Shown: positions 1 through 8,656 of the stretch, in pieces | How the letters are laid out: the number at the start of each line of letters is the position of its first letter | Numbering within the stretch: position 1 is the first letter of the stretch | Origin: Enterobacter cancerogenus | GTDB lineage: Bacteria > Pseudomonadota > Gammaproteobacteria > Enterobacterales > Enterobacteriaceae | Length of the DNA stretch: 64,000 bases | Assembly (NCBI RefSeq): GCF_019047785.1 | Contig: NZ_CP077290.1 | Location: forward strand, 4,757,735 to 4,821,734 | Direction: 5' to 3' | Notes under the pieces: generated by a model | The model's database searches: none | Seen by the model: only the letters and a program-made list of their open reading frames with translations | What the model was told of the DNA's origin: nothing | Program-made: the position numbers and the translations under genes

Positions 1-1
1 G

Positions 2-580
2 TTGCTTGCTGGCTGTAGTTCAAAACATGACTATCAAAATCCACCCTGGAACCCTGAAGTGCCCGTGAAACGGGCGATGCAGTGGATGCCGATCAGCGAA
101 CAAGCCGGTAAGGCATGGGGTGTCAGCCCGCGTCTGGTCACGGCGATTATTGCAGTGGAATCCGGCGGGAATCCGACGCTGGTCAGTAAATCGAACGCGG
201 TTGGGCTGATGCAGCTGAAGGCGTCCACGGCCGGGCGAGAAGTGTATCGCTACATGGGCTGGAGCGGTCAGCCATCAACCAGCGAGCTGAAAAATCCGGA
301 GCGTAATATCTCCATGGGGACAGCTTATCTGAGCATTCTGGAACACGGCATACTGAAAGGTATCGAGGATCCGGAAGTGATGCAGTATGCGTTGGTGGTG
401 TCGTACGTTAATGGCGCGGGCGCGCTGCTGAGAACCTTCTCCTCCGATCGCAAAGAAGCCATTGAAGAGATCAACGACATGGACAAAGACGAGTTCTTTG
501 AACATGTGGTGAAAAACCATCCGGCTCCGCAGGCGCCGCGTTATATCTGGAAAGTTCAGAAAGCGATGGATGCCATGTAA
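2..580 (+). CDS. emtA: Membrane-bound lytic murein endotransglycosylase EmtA (MltE), 5' end cut off by the window
   Basis: This outer-membrane lipoprotein cleaves peptidoglycan glycan strands internally, leaving 1,6-anhydro-muramyl ends. The visible part begins at the lipobox LAGC, so only about the first dozen residues of the signal peptide lie before the window; the TTG at position 2 is not the true start. The SLT fold is clear: the catalytic Glu sits in AVESGGNP and is followed by GLMQLK and the ISMGTAYL segment. The C-terminus [15 protein letters not shown] closely follows E. coli EmtA (203 aa). It is convergent with ycgR, as in E. coli. Confidence 0.95.
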   Translation: MLAGCSSKHDYQNPPWNPEVPVKRAMQWMPISEQAGKAWGVSPRLVTAIIAVESGGNPTLVSKSNAVGLMQLKASTAGREVYRYMGWSGQPSTSELKNPERNISMGTAYLSILEHGILKGIEDPEVMQYALVVSYVNGAGALLRTFSSDRKEAIEEINDMDKDEFFEHVVKNHPAPQAPRYIWKVQKAMDAM

Positions 581-587
581 GACGAGT

Positions 588-610
588 GTCGGGCGGCGCT
601 GCTGCCCGAC
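588..610. terminator. Hairpin between convergent emtA and ycgR
   Basis: GTCGGGC (588-594) pairs with GCCCGAC (604-610), with further partial pairing inside. It lies 8 bases after the emtA stop and 6 bases before the ycgR stop. There is no clear U-tract, so intrinsic termination is uncertain. Confidence 0.35.
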
Positions 611-615
611 GCGTG

Positions 616-1347
616 TTACAACACTTTATTTGCCCGCTCCCGCGCTTCGCGCTCCAGGGAGAAGATAATGCGCTGCAATTCACGTTCCGCCCCCGGGCCA
701 ACGTTGAGAAAGCGAAAGCTAAGACGCGGCGTGCTCACGGTTTCGTTTTTACTGTCCACCACCGTCCGCTCGCCGATCGCAATTAACTGCGCATCAAACC
801 AGAAACGGCCCCAGCCGCCCATATCCAGCTCAATCTGCGAGAAACGCATTCCTTCGACCAGCCCGTCAGGCGCAGGGGTATCCATCAACGCGCCCATGCC
901 GCCCAGCGACAGATCGAACAGACGGAAGCGGAACTCTTTTTTGTCCGGCATTTTGGCTTTGCAAAAAAAGGCGGGATGGAGCGGGGCGTGGATACGAAAG
1001 TATTCCCGGCGCTGCACAAACCAGAGGTTATCCGGAATCGAAGAGACAAACGCGGGCAGGCCCTGATACTCGCTCAGCTCAAGACGCGGTAAAACAAACT
1101 CCACCTTCGCGCCCTGGGTTTCAGCCAGCACCGAGACCTTTTCCGCGCGCAGTGCGGCACGGTTCTCGTACTCCTGGCTGCCCAGATCGACCACCAGGCG
1201 TTCTGCCGACGCGTCCAGAATATTGCTAATGAACTGACCAGAAGGCCAGCTGATGCGCAGCGGCACCTTCCCTTTTTGCAGGTCGCGTAATATCCCTAAC
1301 ACAGCCAGCGGATTTTGTTTCAGGAACTGCTCACTGTAATTACTCAC
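616..1347 (-). CDS. ycgR: Flagellar brake protein YcgR (PilZ domain, c-di-GMP responsive)
   Basis: Cytoplasmic c-di-GMP receptor that binds the flagellar motor and slows or biases rotation when c-di-GMP is high. The protein has 243 residues (E. coli 244). It has an N-terminal YcgR domain (about 1-108) and a C-terminal PilZ domain. The PilZ ligand residues are visible: R114 and R118 in RREYFR, and D145, S147 and G150 in DLSLGG. The start lies downstream of a sigma-28-type promoter (1387-1413), placing it in the late flagellar regulon. Single-gene transcript, convergent with emtA. Confidence 0.95.
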   Translation of the reverse strand: MSNYSEQFLKQNPLAVLGILRDLQKGKVPLRISWPSGQFISNILDASAERLVVDLGSQEYENRAALRAEKVSVLAETQGAKVEFVLPRLELSEYQGLPAFVSSIPDNLWFVQRREYFRIHAPLHPAFFCKAKMPDKKEFRFRLFDLSLGGMGALMDTPAPDGLVEGMRFSQIELDMGGWGRFWFDAQLIAIGERTVVDSKNETVSTPRLSFRFLNVGPGAERELQRIIFSLEREARERANKVL

Positions 1348-1386
1348 GCCAGATGGCTCCTCGATGTGTGACAGACTGTCTGTGGG

Positions 1387-1413
1387 TTATCGGCAGCCTG
1401 GGGTGAAACTTAA
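1387..1413 (-). promoter_or_regulatory. Sigma-28 (FliA) promoter of ycgR
   Basis: Read on the minus strand the site is TTAAGTTT, an 11-base spacer, then GCCGATAA. This matches the FliA consensus TAAAGTTT-N11-GCCGATAA at 15 of 16 positions with exact spacing. It lies 39 bases upstream of the ycgR start codon. Confidence 0.85.
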
Positions 1414-1553
1414 TACAAACCGATGAGATTTTTTCACTGCAAGGGCAATTTAAGTCGGTGAGATGAAAACGGTTTTATGACGGTGACCTATAATCAGGAT
1501 AGCTGCGCGGAGGGTTTTCTGCGCGTGCGTTAAACCTGAAAGAGGGTATCGCT

Positions 1554-1808
1554 ATGGGTATCATCGCCTGGATTATTTTTGGTCTTATTGCCGGTGCAAT
1601 CGCTAAGCTGCTCATGCCGGGTAACGATGGTGGCGGATTTATTCTGACCTGCGTGCTCGGGGTCATCGGCGCGGTTGTGGGCGGTTGGCTGGCGACGATG
1701 TTTGGCCTGGGTGGCAGCATCAGCGGTTTCAACCTGCACAGTTTCCTGGTGGCCGTCGTGGGCGCCATTGTCGTGCTCGTGGTCTTCAGATTGCTCAGAC
1801 GGGCATAA
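1554..1808 (+). CDS. ymgE: GlsB/YeaQ/YmgE family small membrane protein
   Basis: An 84-residue hydrophobic protein with three predicted membrane segments and the glycine-rich pattern of the transglycosylase-associated protein family (starts MGIIAWIIFGLIAGAIAKLL; later GVIGAVVGGWLA). Members are linked to general stress responses; their biochemical role is unknown. The position between ycgR and treA matches E. coli ymgE. An AGAGGG ribosome-binding site lies 5' of the ATG, and an intrinsic terminator follows the stop. Confidence 0.85.
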   Translation: MGIIAWIIFGLIAGAIAKLLMPGNDGGGFILTCVLGVIGAVVGGWLATMFGLGGSISGFNLHSFLVAVVGAIVVLVVFRLLRRA

Positions 1809-1820
1809 TCCTGCTAAACA

Positions 1821-1848
1821 CGGCTCTCTTCGGAGGGCCGTTTTTTTT
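1821..1848 (+). terminator. Intrinsic terminator after ymgE
   Basis: A stem formed by CGGCTCTC and GGAGGGCCG (imperfect pairing) around a short TTC loop, followed by eight T residues, 12 bases after the ymgE stop. Confidence 0.8.
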
Positions 1849-1875
1849 GCGGCTATCTTGATTTGCAAATTGAAA

Positions 1876-1890
1876 TGATAATAATTGTCG
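1876..1890 (+). promoter_or_regulatory. Fur box upstream of the TonB-dependent receptor
   Basis: TGATAAT-A-ATTGTCG matches the 7-1-7 Fur consensus TGATAAT-n-ATTATCA at 12 of 14 positions. It is 33 bases before the receptor start codon in an AT-rich promoter region, so iron-Fur repression is expected. Confidence 0.75.
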
Positions 1891-1922
1891 TTCCTAATAT
1901 CATTTATAATAATGAACACACT

Positions 1923-4025
1923 ATGAACACCTCACGTTTCGCGTTTTGTGCGTTGGCAGGAGCCGTAGCGCTGGCATTGCAGGGACCGGCATTTGCCGAA
2001 GAGTCAACGATAGTCGTGACCGGGACAGAAGAGGGAAGTTCCCTTCCGGCCTGGACCAACAGTGCGACCAAATCTGCGGTCGCCGAAAGCAAAACGCCGC
2101 AGGTGATTAACACCCTTTCCGCCGAGGAGATCGCGCAGCGTCATGCCAACTCGGTGAACGAAATCCTGCGCTATGCCCCGGGCGTGTCGACTGAAGTGCG
2201 CGGTAACACCTCGTACATGAGTGAATACAAGATCCGCGGCTTTACGGTTGAGCAGGAGTTTTATAATGGCCTGCAGCTGCCGTACAACGTGACCGGGAAT
2301 ACCAAGGCACGTATCGACCCCCTGTTGATTGAGAGCGTCGACATTCTCAAAGGCCCCTCATCCGTGCTTTACGGCGGCGGATCGCCGGGTGGGCTGGTGA
2401 ATATCCAGAGCAAAAAACCGCAGAAAGCGGCGAAAACCGAGCTGGGTTTCAACACCGGAAACCGCAACCTGAAAGAGGGCTACCTTGACTCGACCGGGCA
2501 AATCGCCGACAGCGACTGGAACTACCGTCTGCTGGGCAAAGCCACGGAAAACGATGACCAGCCGCACACCACGCGCTATGAAAACTATCTGGTCGCCCCT
2601 TCCGTCACCTGGCAGCCCGACAGCAAAACGCGCCTTACGCTGGATGCGATCGCGCAAAATACCCCAAGCCTGTCACCTTCTAACCCGCTACCGCTGTCGT
2701 TCCTGCGCTCGAAATACGCCGATCGCCGGGCCTATGCGGGGGATGAATGGGCGGGATTCAAACAGCGCCAGTGGATGCTGGGCTTCAGTTTCGAACATGA
2801 GTTTGACAGCGGCTGGGGGTTCAACCAGAAAGCCCGCTACTTTGATGTCGACACCCATCAGCGCAGCGTCTACGCCACGGGCACCGGCAGCGAAGTTTAT
2901 CAACTCAACCGCTTCGCCTATACCACGGACGAAGATCTGCAAAGTTTTAACATCGATAACCAGGTAACCAAAACCGTTGCCCTTGGTGAGTGGAAACATC
3001 ACCTGCTGGCGGGCTTTGACTACCAGAAGCTGAACTCACACTTCCACTATCGTTACGCCTCGGCCACGCCGGGTATCGACATGCGCAACCCTGACTATGC
3101 GCAGATCGGTAAGGATGCGCTGGGGCTGTATACCGCGCAGAAAAACCGCCTGAGCTATCAGCAGAACGGCTATTACCTGCAGGACCAGGTGGAATTTGGC
3201 GGGTTAAATCTGCTCGGTAGCCTGCGCTATGACGACTATCGTTCGGTCAATACCAACTACATGCAAAACGGCGACAAGGCCTGGGTATCTCAGGACCGCG
3301 TCACCAAACGTCTGGGCGCGCTTTACGCCTTTGAAAATGGTCTCTCGCCGTTCATCAGCTATTCGGAAGGCTTTGCGCCGGTGTCGCCGCAGGGCACGCT
3401 CCTGGCCAAAGACGTTAAGCCGACCACCAGTAAGCAGGTGGAAGGTGGGGTGAAATACCTTCTGGCAGAATATGCCACCACCTTTACTGCCTCGGTATTT
3501 AACATCCGTCAGAAAAATGTCGTCACCAGCGATCCGGGCTTCCTGAACTATCGCCAGACCGGTGAAGTGGAATCGAAGGGGGCGGAGCTGTCCGTCATCA
3601 GTCGTCCGACGGATAACCTGACGCTGATTGCCAACTATGCCTACACCCATGCCATCAATACCGAAGATGATAAATTCCAGGGCAAACGCCCGACGCAGGT
3701 TCCGGAGAATGCGTTCAATCTGTGGGGGGATTATACCCTCGACAGTTCGCCGCTGAGAGGGCTGACGCTGGGGGCCGGGGCACGCTATACCGGGCCGATG
3801 GAAATCTCCCAGAGTAACGATGCGGGCAAACTGGGGGGCACCACGCAGTACGATCTTGCCGCGTCGTATCGCATGGGTGAAGCGTTCCCGTCGCTGGCGG
3901 GGTTAACCCTAAAAGCCAGCGCGCAAAACATTACCAATAAAGAGACCTTAACCTGCTACGACGCAACCAACTGCTGGATTGGTCGTGACCGTATCTGGCA
4001 GGTAGGGGCTAGCTACAGCTTCTGA
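1923..4025 (+). CDS. TonB-dependent siderophore receptor (FhuA/FoxA-like outer-membrane receptor)
   Basis: A 700-residue outer-membrane receptor that would import a ferric siderophore using TonB energy. Residues 1-25 form a signal peptide ending PAFA; a TonB-box-like STIVVTG follows. The plug domain (VINTLSAEEI; NEILRYAPGV; VDILKGPSSVLYG) precedes a 22-strand-type barrel ending in Phe (QVGASYSF). A late Cys pair (TCYDATNCW) is typical of FhuA-type hydroxamate receptors. The ATG at 1923 was chosen because it starts the signal peptide and leaves the Fur box upstream. No siderophore ABC genes adjoin it, so the ligand cannot be named; a hydroxamate is likely. Confidence 0.85.
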   Translation: MNTSRFAFCALAGAVALALQGPAFAEESTIVVTGTEEGSSLPAWTNSATKSAVAESKTPQVINTLSAEEIAQRHANSVNEILRYAPGVSTEVRGNTSYMSEYKIRGFTVEQEFYNGLQLPYNVTGNTKARIDPLLIESVDILKGPSSVLYGGGSPGGLVNIQSKKPQKAAKTELGFNTGNRNLKEGYLDSTGQIADSDWNYRLLGKATENDDQPHTTRYENYLVAPSVTWQPDSKTRLTLDAIAQNTPSLSPSNPLPLSFLRSKYADRRAYAGDEWAGFKQRQWMLGFSFEHEFDSGWGFNQKARYFDVDTHQRSVYATGTGSEVYQLNRFAYTTDEDLQSFNIDNQVTKTVALGEWKHHLLAGFDYQKLNSHFHYRYASATPGIDMRNPDYAQIGKDALGLYTAQKNRLSYQQNGYYLQDQVEFGGLNLLGSLRYDDYRSVNTNYMQNGDKAWVSQDRVTKRLGALYAFENGLSPFISYSEGFAPVSPQGTLLAKDVKPTTSKQVEGGVKYLLAEYATTFTASVFNIRQKNVVTSDPGFLNYRQTGEVESKGAELSVISRPTDNLTLIANYAYTHAINTEDDKFQGKRPTQVPENAFNLWGDYTLDSSPLRGLTLGAGARYTGPMEISQSNDAGKLGGTTQYDLAASYRMGEAFPSLAGLTLKASAQNITNKETLTCYDATNCWIGRDRIWQVGASYSF

Positions 4026-4060
4026 AAAAAGCCCGGTGGCGCGAGGGCGCTTCCCGGGCC
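4025..4060 (-). terminator. Probable intrinsic terminator for treA
   Basis: GCCCGG(T)GGCGC pairs with GCGC(TT)CCCGGGC (4031-4059). On the minus strand the hairpin is followed by six T residues (A-tract at 4026-4031 on plus), as expected for a terminator of the leftward treA transcript. It may also act as a hairpin after the receptor gene. Confidence 0.5.
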
Positions 4061-4072
4061 AACAGATTCAAT

Positions 4073-4104
4073 GTAGGCCGGGTCACGCGTAGCCGCCACC
4101 CGGC
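4073..4104. repeat. REP-like palindromic element
   Basis: GTAGGCCGGGT(CACGCGTA)GCCGCCACCCGGC has the inverted GCCGGGT/ACCCGGC arms of enterobacterial REP units and lies in a 3'-3' intergenic space. A related unit occurs at 59182-59213 and a shorter one at 29347-29372. Confidence 0.65.
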
Positions 4105-4113
4105 AATGCTCAC

Positions 4114-5796
4114 TTACTGTGCCGACGCCTTCACCGGCGTCACATCATCATTTGCCGCAGGGCGATTCTCCGGCACGCTATCGCAAGGCTTCTCTTTCGG
4201 ACACACCAGATCCAGCATCTTCAGCGTCACGCCGTTACTCCAGCCAAAGCCATCCTGCAGCGGATATTCCCCGCCGCCGCCGCCCATGCCGGTAGAGGAG
4301 ACATCATATTTCTCGACCAGCTTCTGCTCACGATCGTAGGTGTGCTGCACGTTTTTCAGGAAGCGCCAGGTCACGTCCATCGCCACTTTATCCTGACCGT
4401 AGTTCTGTAAACCTTCAACGGCAACCCACTGGAGCGGCGCCCAGCCGTTCGGCGCGTCCCACTGCTGGCCGCTGTTGATGGTGGTGGTGGAGATACCGCC
4501 CGGTTTCAGCAGGCGCGATGAGGCCGCTGCTGCAACCTTGTCGGCGCGATCCTGTGCTGCAGCTTTAACATACAGCGGGAAGAGCGCTGCCGCCGTCAGC
4601 TGATTACGGACCTTTTTGGTTTTCAGATCGTAATCCGCGTACCACCCCTCTTTTTCATTCCAGAGGTGGCTTTCCATCGCTTTTTGCCGGGCGTTAGCCA
4701 GGGCGTCATATTTGCTGGCGCCGGCGGTATCGCCGTCCTCCTGGCTTGCCCGGGCCAGCAGTTTTTCCATTTTGAACATCAATGCGTTCAGGTCAACCGG
4801 CACAATGCTGGTGGTGCGGATGGTGCCAAGCTTTTTCGGATCGTCCATCCAGCGGGAGCTGAAATCCCAGCCTGAGGCGGCGGCGGAACGCAGATCGCGG
4901 TAAATCTCGGTGGCCGGGCGGTCAGGATTGTTTTTGGCGGTGGTCACGTCATCCAGCCAGGATTCCGGGCGTGGCGTATCGTTATCGTCCCAGTAGCGGT
5001 TGAGGATCGCCCCGTCATCCAGTTTTACCACCCGCTTGTTGGCGCTGCCCGGTTGCAGGGCATCCACCCCCTCCATCCAGTAGGCATACTCTTTTTCCAT
5101 CTGTGGGCGATACTTCTTCAGCGCGTCGCTGTCATGGGTCGCCAGCAGTTCGACCATCAGTGAGAAGAACGGCGGCTGGGAGCGGCTCAGATAGTAGCTG
5201 CGGTTGCCGTTCGGGATATGGCCCCATGTGTCGATTTCGTAAGCGAAATTGTCCACCATGTCGCTGATTTTGTCCCAGTGGCCGCTCTCCGCCAGGCCAA
5301 GCATGGTGAAATAGCTGTCCCAGTAGTAGACCTCGCGGAAACGTCCGCCGGGCACGACGTAGGGCTTTGGCAGCGGGAGAAGGGAATCCCATTGACTGGC
5401 CTTATCGGTGGTGCGGGTCAGCACCGACCACAGGCCATCAATGTGCTCACGTAAATTTTGACCAGCAGGCGGAACATACTTTTCACCTTCCGTCGGCAGG
5501 GTAAAGTTCATCTCCACAAAGTGGCGCAGATCGAACCCGGACTGGGTGTGTTGCATCCGGTAGTCCGCCAGGATCATCAGCGGGTCGCTTTTTGGCACCG
5601 CATCGGCAAAGGTCTTTTGATCGGGGAACAGTTTTGCGCTTTGCACATCGTTAAAAAGGGGGCCAAGCATGACATCGGGGGAGCTTTTTTCATGTGTGGT
5701 TTGCTCCTCTGCATAGCCGCTCACGGTAAAACCGAGTAGCGCGGCGCCCAATGTCAGGGGCAAAAGCGCAGGGTGTAAAGTACGAGGTCTTATCAT
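4114..5796 (-). CDS. treA: Periplasmic trehalase
   Basis: Hydrolyses alpha,alpha-trehalose to two glucose molecules in the periplasm, which lets cells use trehalose at high osmolarity. The 560-residue protein begins with a signal peptide (about 1-29, ending SGYA). Both GH37 signatures are present: [14 protein letters not shown] at 149-162, and [10 protein letters not shown] in the C-terminal half. A Gly-rich loop GMGGGGGEY near the end is also typical. An AGGAG site precedes the ATG at 5796. The location near ymgE/ycgR is as in E. coli. Confidence 0.95.
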   Translation of the reverse strand: MIRPRTLHPALLPLTLGAALLGFTVSGYAEEQTTHEKSSPDVMLGPLFNDVQSAKLFPDQKTFADAVPKSDPLMILADYRMQHTQSGFDLRHFVEMNFTLPTEGEKYVPPAGQNLREHIDGLWSVLTRTTDKASQWDSLLPLPKPYVVPGGRFREVYYWDSYFTMLGLAESGHWDKISDMVDNFAYEIDTWGHIPNGNRSYYLSRSQPPFFSLMVELLATHDSDALKKYRPQMEKEYAYWMEGVDALQPGSANKRVVKLDDGAILNRYWDDNDTPRPESWLDDVTTAKNNPDRPATEIYRDLRSAAASGWDFSSRWMDDPKKLGTIRTTSIVPVDLNALMFKMEKLLARASQEDGDTAGASKYDALANARQKAMESHLWNEKEGWYADYDLKTKKVRNQLTAAALFPLYVKAAAQDRADKVAAAASSRLLKPGGISTTTINSGQQWDAPNGWAPLQWVAVEGLQNYGQDKVAMDVTWRFLKNVQHTYDREQKLVEKYDVSSTGMGGGGGEYPLQDGFGWSNGVTLKMLDLVCPKEKPCDSVPENRPAANDDVTPVKASAQ

Positions 5797-6230
5797 CGGT
5801 GCATCTCCTGTATTCGCTGGGCAGCGTGTCCACTGCCGTCAATCACTTGAAAACCTTAGACGAATATTGCCCGCTTCGCGTGTTGGATATCCCATTTTTC
5901 GCACAACCAGACAATTTACCGCACCGTTCAGCCTCGCCTGGGCGTTTTAATATTAAATTGGTGAATGAATAATTATTTTTTATAGATTTATTTAGTGATA
6001 TACAAAAGAGTACGAAATATAAATCAGACTTATAGAAATTAATGCGGATAATAATGTGAGTTGACAGGCTTTTTCACCGTTAATAAGGCCGGAAACGCTC
6101 AGTGACGATCACATAAACTAAAAATCATAATAACAAAACCAAAAAACATAATAGCGTTGCCCGGGGTATTTGTACGAAATGTGGAGGCTCAACCTTTTGG
6201 GTATTCACTTTTATTATCAGGATGGATTCT
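5797..6230. other. 434-base AT-rich intergenic region between divergent treA and porin gene
   Basis: This stretch must hold the promoters of treA (leftward) and the porin (rightward). It is much more AT-rich than the flanking genes. I looked for CRP, Fur, FNR and sigma-54 patterns and found no convincing match, and no credible small gene. Confidence 0.5.
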
Positions 6231-7571
6231 ATGAGATTAAAAAAACGGGTTATCCTCATGGGCGCGCTTTATTCAGGCTCATTGTTCGCGGCGCAGCCGA
6301 CAACAAGTATTGAAGACAAACTGGCGCAGCTGGAAGCGCAAATTCAGGAGCTTAAGCAACAGCAGCAGGCGGCGGCATCCCAGGCCACCCGCGTGGTCGT
6401 GCAATCCGAAGAACCCGTAAACAAGGCGGAACCGCCAAAACTGACGTTATCTGGCTACGGCGATATTAAATTTTACGGTGACGTCGAACTTAATATGGAT
6501 GCCGCCAGTAAAACCGGCAGTCTGACCTCTATTAGACGTAGCGCGAATAGCGACTGGGCACCCGGGGATAATGAGCGATGGGATATTAATGGCCGTATTT
6601 TACTCGGCTTTGACGGCTACCGGAAAATGGATAACGGAAATTACGCGGGCTTTTCCGTTCAGCCTCTCGGTGATTTAGCCGGGCAAATGTACCTCGATGA
6701 TGCCGCGTTTTACTTTGGTCAGCAAAATGACTGGGAGATAAAAGTCGGGCGTTTTGAAGCCTACGATATGTTCCCGCTCAATCAGGATACCTTCGTTGAA
6801 TATTCAGGCAACACCGCAGACGATCTCTACAGTGACGGATACGGCTATATCTACATGCTGAAAGAGGGGCGTGGGCGTGCCGACAGCGGCGGTAATTTCA
6901 TGCTGAGCAAGACCCAGGATAACTGGTATTTCGAGCTCAACACGCTGCTGAAAGACGGCAGCGATCTGTTTGTCGACCAGCGTTATCACGGGGCTGAGCT
7001 TGAAAACGATAAAAATGTGGCCTACATCCGCCCGGTTATCGCCTGGCAGAACGGTCCATTCTCAACTGCGATAGCCATGGAATCTAACCTGGTGAATAAC
7101 GCCTATGGCTATCGCGACAGCAGCGGTCAATGGATCGATCAATCCGATCGTACCGGTTACGGTTTTACAATGACCTGGGATGGGCTCAAAACGGATGCGG
7201 AAAACGGCGTTGTGGTCAACCTCAACACGGCCTACCTGGATGCTGCGGACGAAACAGATTTCACCAGCGCCATCAACGGGCTGTGGCGTAACGTTGAGCT
7301 GGGCTACATCTATGCACACAATGAGATCGACCAATTCAACACCTCAACGTTCGACGCCGAGTGCGAGAACGACTGCTGGATCACCGATCCGGGAGAATAT
7401 GACATTCATACCATCCATGCGTCATATCTGATCCCTAACGTGATGAAGATGAAGAATTTCAATATCTACCTCGGGGCCTATGCGTCATGGGTTAACGCCA
7501 CTCCGAAAGAGGGCGACGCCAATAACGATGAGCGCTACGGCGGTCGCGTTCGCTTCAAATACTACTTCTGA
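6231..7571 (+). CDS. RafY-like carbohydrate porin (outer membrane)
   Basis: A 446-residue predicted outer-membrane porin resembling the raffinose glycoporin RafY family. A signal peptide (1-20, ending SLFA) is followed by a coiled-coil stretch (about 24-47, rich in Gln and Leu: LEAQIQELKQQQQ), as in sugar porins with periplasmic N-terminal trimer stalks. Then comes a beta-barrel with alternating aromatic residues, ending in Phe (VRFKYYF). The ATG at 6231 is preferred over 6222 because AGGA is correctly spaced before it and the signal peptide begins there. No sugar transporter or hydrolase gene adjoins, so the substrate is unknown. Confidence 0.7.
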   Translation: MRLKKRVILMGALYSGSLFAAQPTTSIEDKLAQLEAQIQELKQQQQAAASQATRVVVQSEEPVNKAEPPKLTLSGYGDIKFYGDVELNMDAASKTGSLTSIRRSANSDWAPGDNERWDINGRILLGFDGYRKMDNGNYAGFSVQPLGDLAGQMYLDDAAFYFGQQNDWEIKVGRFEAYDMFPLNQDTFVEYSGNTADDLYSDGYGYIYMLKEGRGRADSGGNFMLSKTQDNWYFELNTLLKDGSDLFVDQRYHGAELENDKNVAYIRPVIAWQNGPFSTAIAMESNLVNNAYGYRDSSGQWIDQSDRTGYGFTMTWDGLKTDAENGVVVNLNTAYLDAADETDFTSAINGLWRNVELGYIYAHNEIDQFNTSTFDAECENDCWITDPGEYDIHTIHASYLIPNVMKMKNFNIYLGAYASWVNATPKEGDANNDERYGGRVRFKYYF

Positions 7572-7583
7572 TAATGCCTGCGG

Positions 7584-8540
7584 TCAGGCTTCTTCCGGGG
7601 CCTGACTGCTGTCCCGCAGCGTGCCCGGCGCATGGCCGACAATCCGCTTAAATGCCCGGCTAAATGCTGCCAGCGAGCCGTAACCAAGACGCAGCGCCAC
7701 CGTTTCAATGGGCTGATGTTCGTGGCGGATGTACTGAATCGCCAGCCGCATTCTCAGCTCGCTCAGGTATTTCGCCGGGGTCGTTCCCGTGGCGGCCAGG
7801 AAACGTTCCGCAAATACCGAGCGGGACGTTCCGGCCTCTTTTGCCAGCTCCGCCACGCTCCAGTTCACGCCGGGCTGCTGATGCATGGCGTAAATCGCCC
7901 GGCTCAGACGCGGATCCCGTAAGACCTGCACCCAGCCAGTGGCCTTTCCGCATCCGGCTTCAACCCAGCCGCGCACGATCAGCGCCGCTACCACGTCGGC
8001 AAGGCGCGCGAGGATCCCGGCGAAACCGACCTGCCGGGTCATGGATTCACGCTCCATGGCCGCCAGCAGAGGGTGGATCTCCGGCCAGGTCGACATCAAC
8101 CGGCTCACCATCATCACCTCCGGCATCGCTTTGATCAGCGGCTGCATCCCGCCCAGCTCAAAATCCATGCATCCGCTGAAGATGATGGTGTGCTCACTTT
8201 CCGGACAGGGTTGGCAGGTGATGGCGCACACCGAATTGCAGATAGGCTCGCTTGGGAAGGCGCTCACCGGCGTGATGGTTGCCTGCTCGTCCGAGAGAAG
8301 GGCATGTGCGTTGCCGTTGGGGATAAACAGCGCATCGCCGCCGCTCAGCGCAAAGCTCGCGCCGCTTTCCATCCGTAACAGGGCTTTGCCGTGGCTGACG
8401 AAATGGAACTGGGCTTTACCGGGCGCCTGATGAAAGGCCACGCCAAACGGCGCGCTGGCCTCAATGCGGCGGTACTTCACCCCGGACAGGCGCATACCGC
8501 GCAACAACTCGCTGATCAAATCGGGTGACTGAACGGTCAT
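7584..8540 (-). CDS. AraC-family transcriptional regulator with cupin-type N-terminus
   Basis: A 318-residue regulator. The N-terminal half (about 1-190) has a cupin-like AraC_binding/Cupin_6 pattern (GVAFHQAPGKAQFHFVSHG, then GDALFIPNGNAH), suggesting small-ligand sensing. The C-terminal part carries two helix-turn-helix motifs (WSVAELAKEAGTSRSVFAERF; ETVALRLGYGSLAAFSRAF). The ATG at 8540 has GGAG eight bases upstream, unlike the GTG at 8546. It is divergent from the exporter at 8657 with 116 bases between, so it most likely controls that gene and itself. The inducer cannot be inferred. Confidence 0.85.
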   Translation of the reverse strand: MTVQSPDLISELLRGMRLSGVKYRRIEASAPFGVAFHQAPGKAQFHFVSHGKALLRMESGASFALSGGDALFIPNGNAHALLSDEQATITPVSAFPSEPICNSVCAITCQPCPESEHTIIFSGCMDFELGGMQPLIKAMPEVMMVSRLMSTWPEIHPLLAAMERESMTRQVGFAGILARLADVVAALIVRGWVEAGCGKATGWVQVLRDPRLSRAIYAMHQQPGVNWSVAELAKEAGTSRSVFAERFLAATGTTPAKYLSELRMRLAIQYIRHEHQPIETVALRLGYGSLAAFSRAFKRIVGHAPGTLRDSSQAPEEA

Positions 8541-8656
8541 CGGCACAACTCCGGACGCATAATCAATAAGTGGGGATTATATGTCATAGATCGTCCAGGG
8601 GGAACGCTCTATGCTTTTGCGACATTAGTCACATTTTTATAACGGGAGTACAACAG

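Noticed and set aside
6055-6120. Possible CRP sites (TGTGAGTTGACAG; GTGACGATCACA) before the porin gene
   Set aside because: The half-sites are not separated by the required six bases, so neither fits TGTGA-N6-TCACA.
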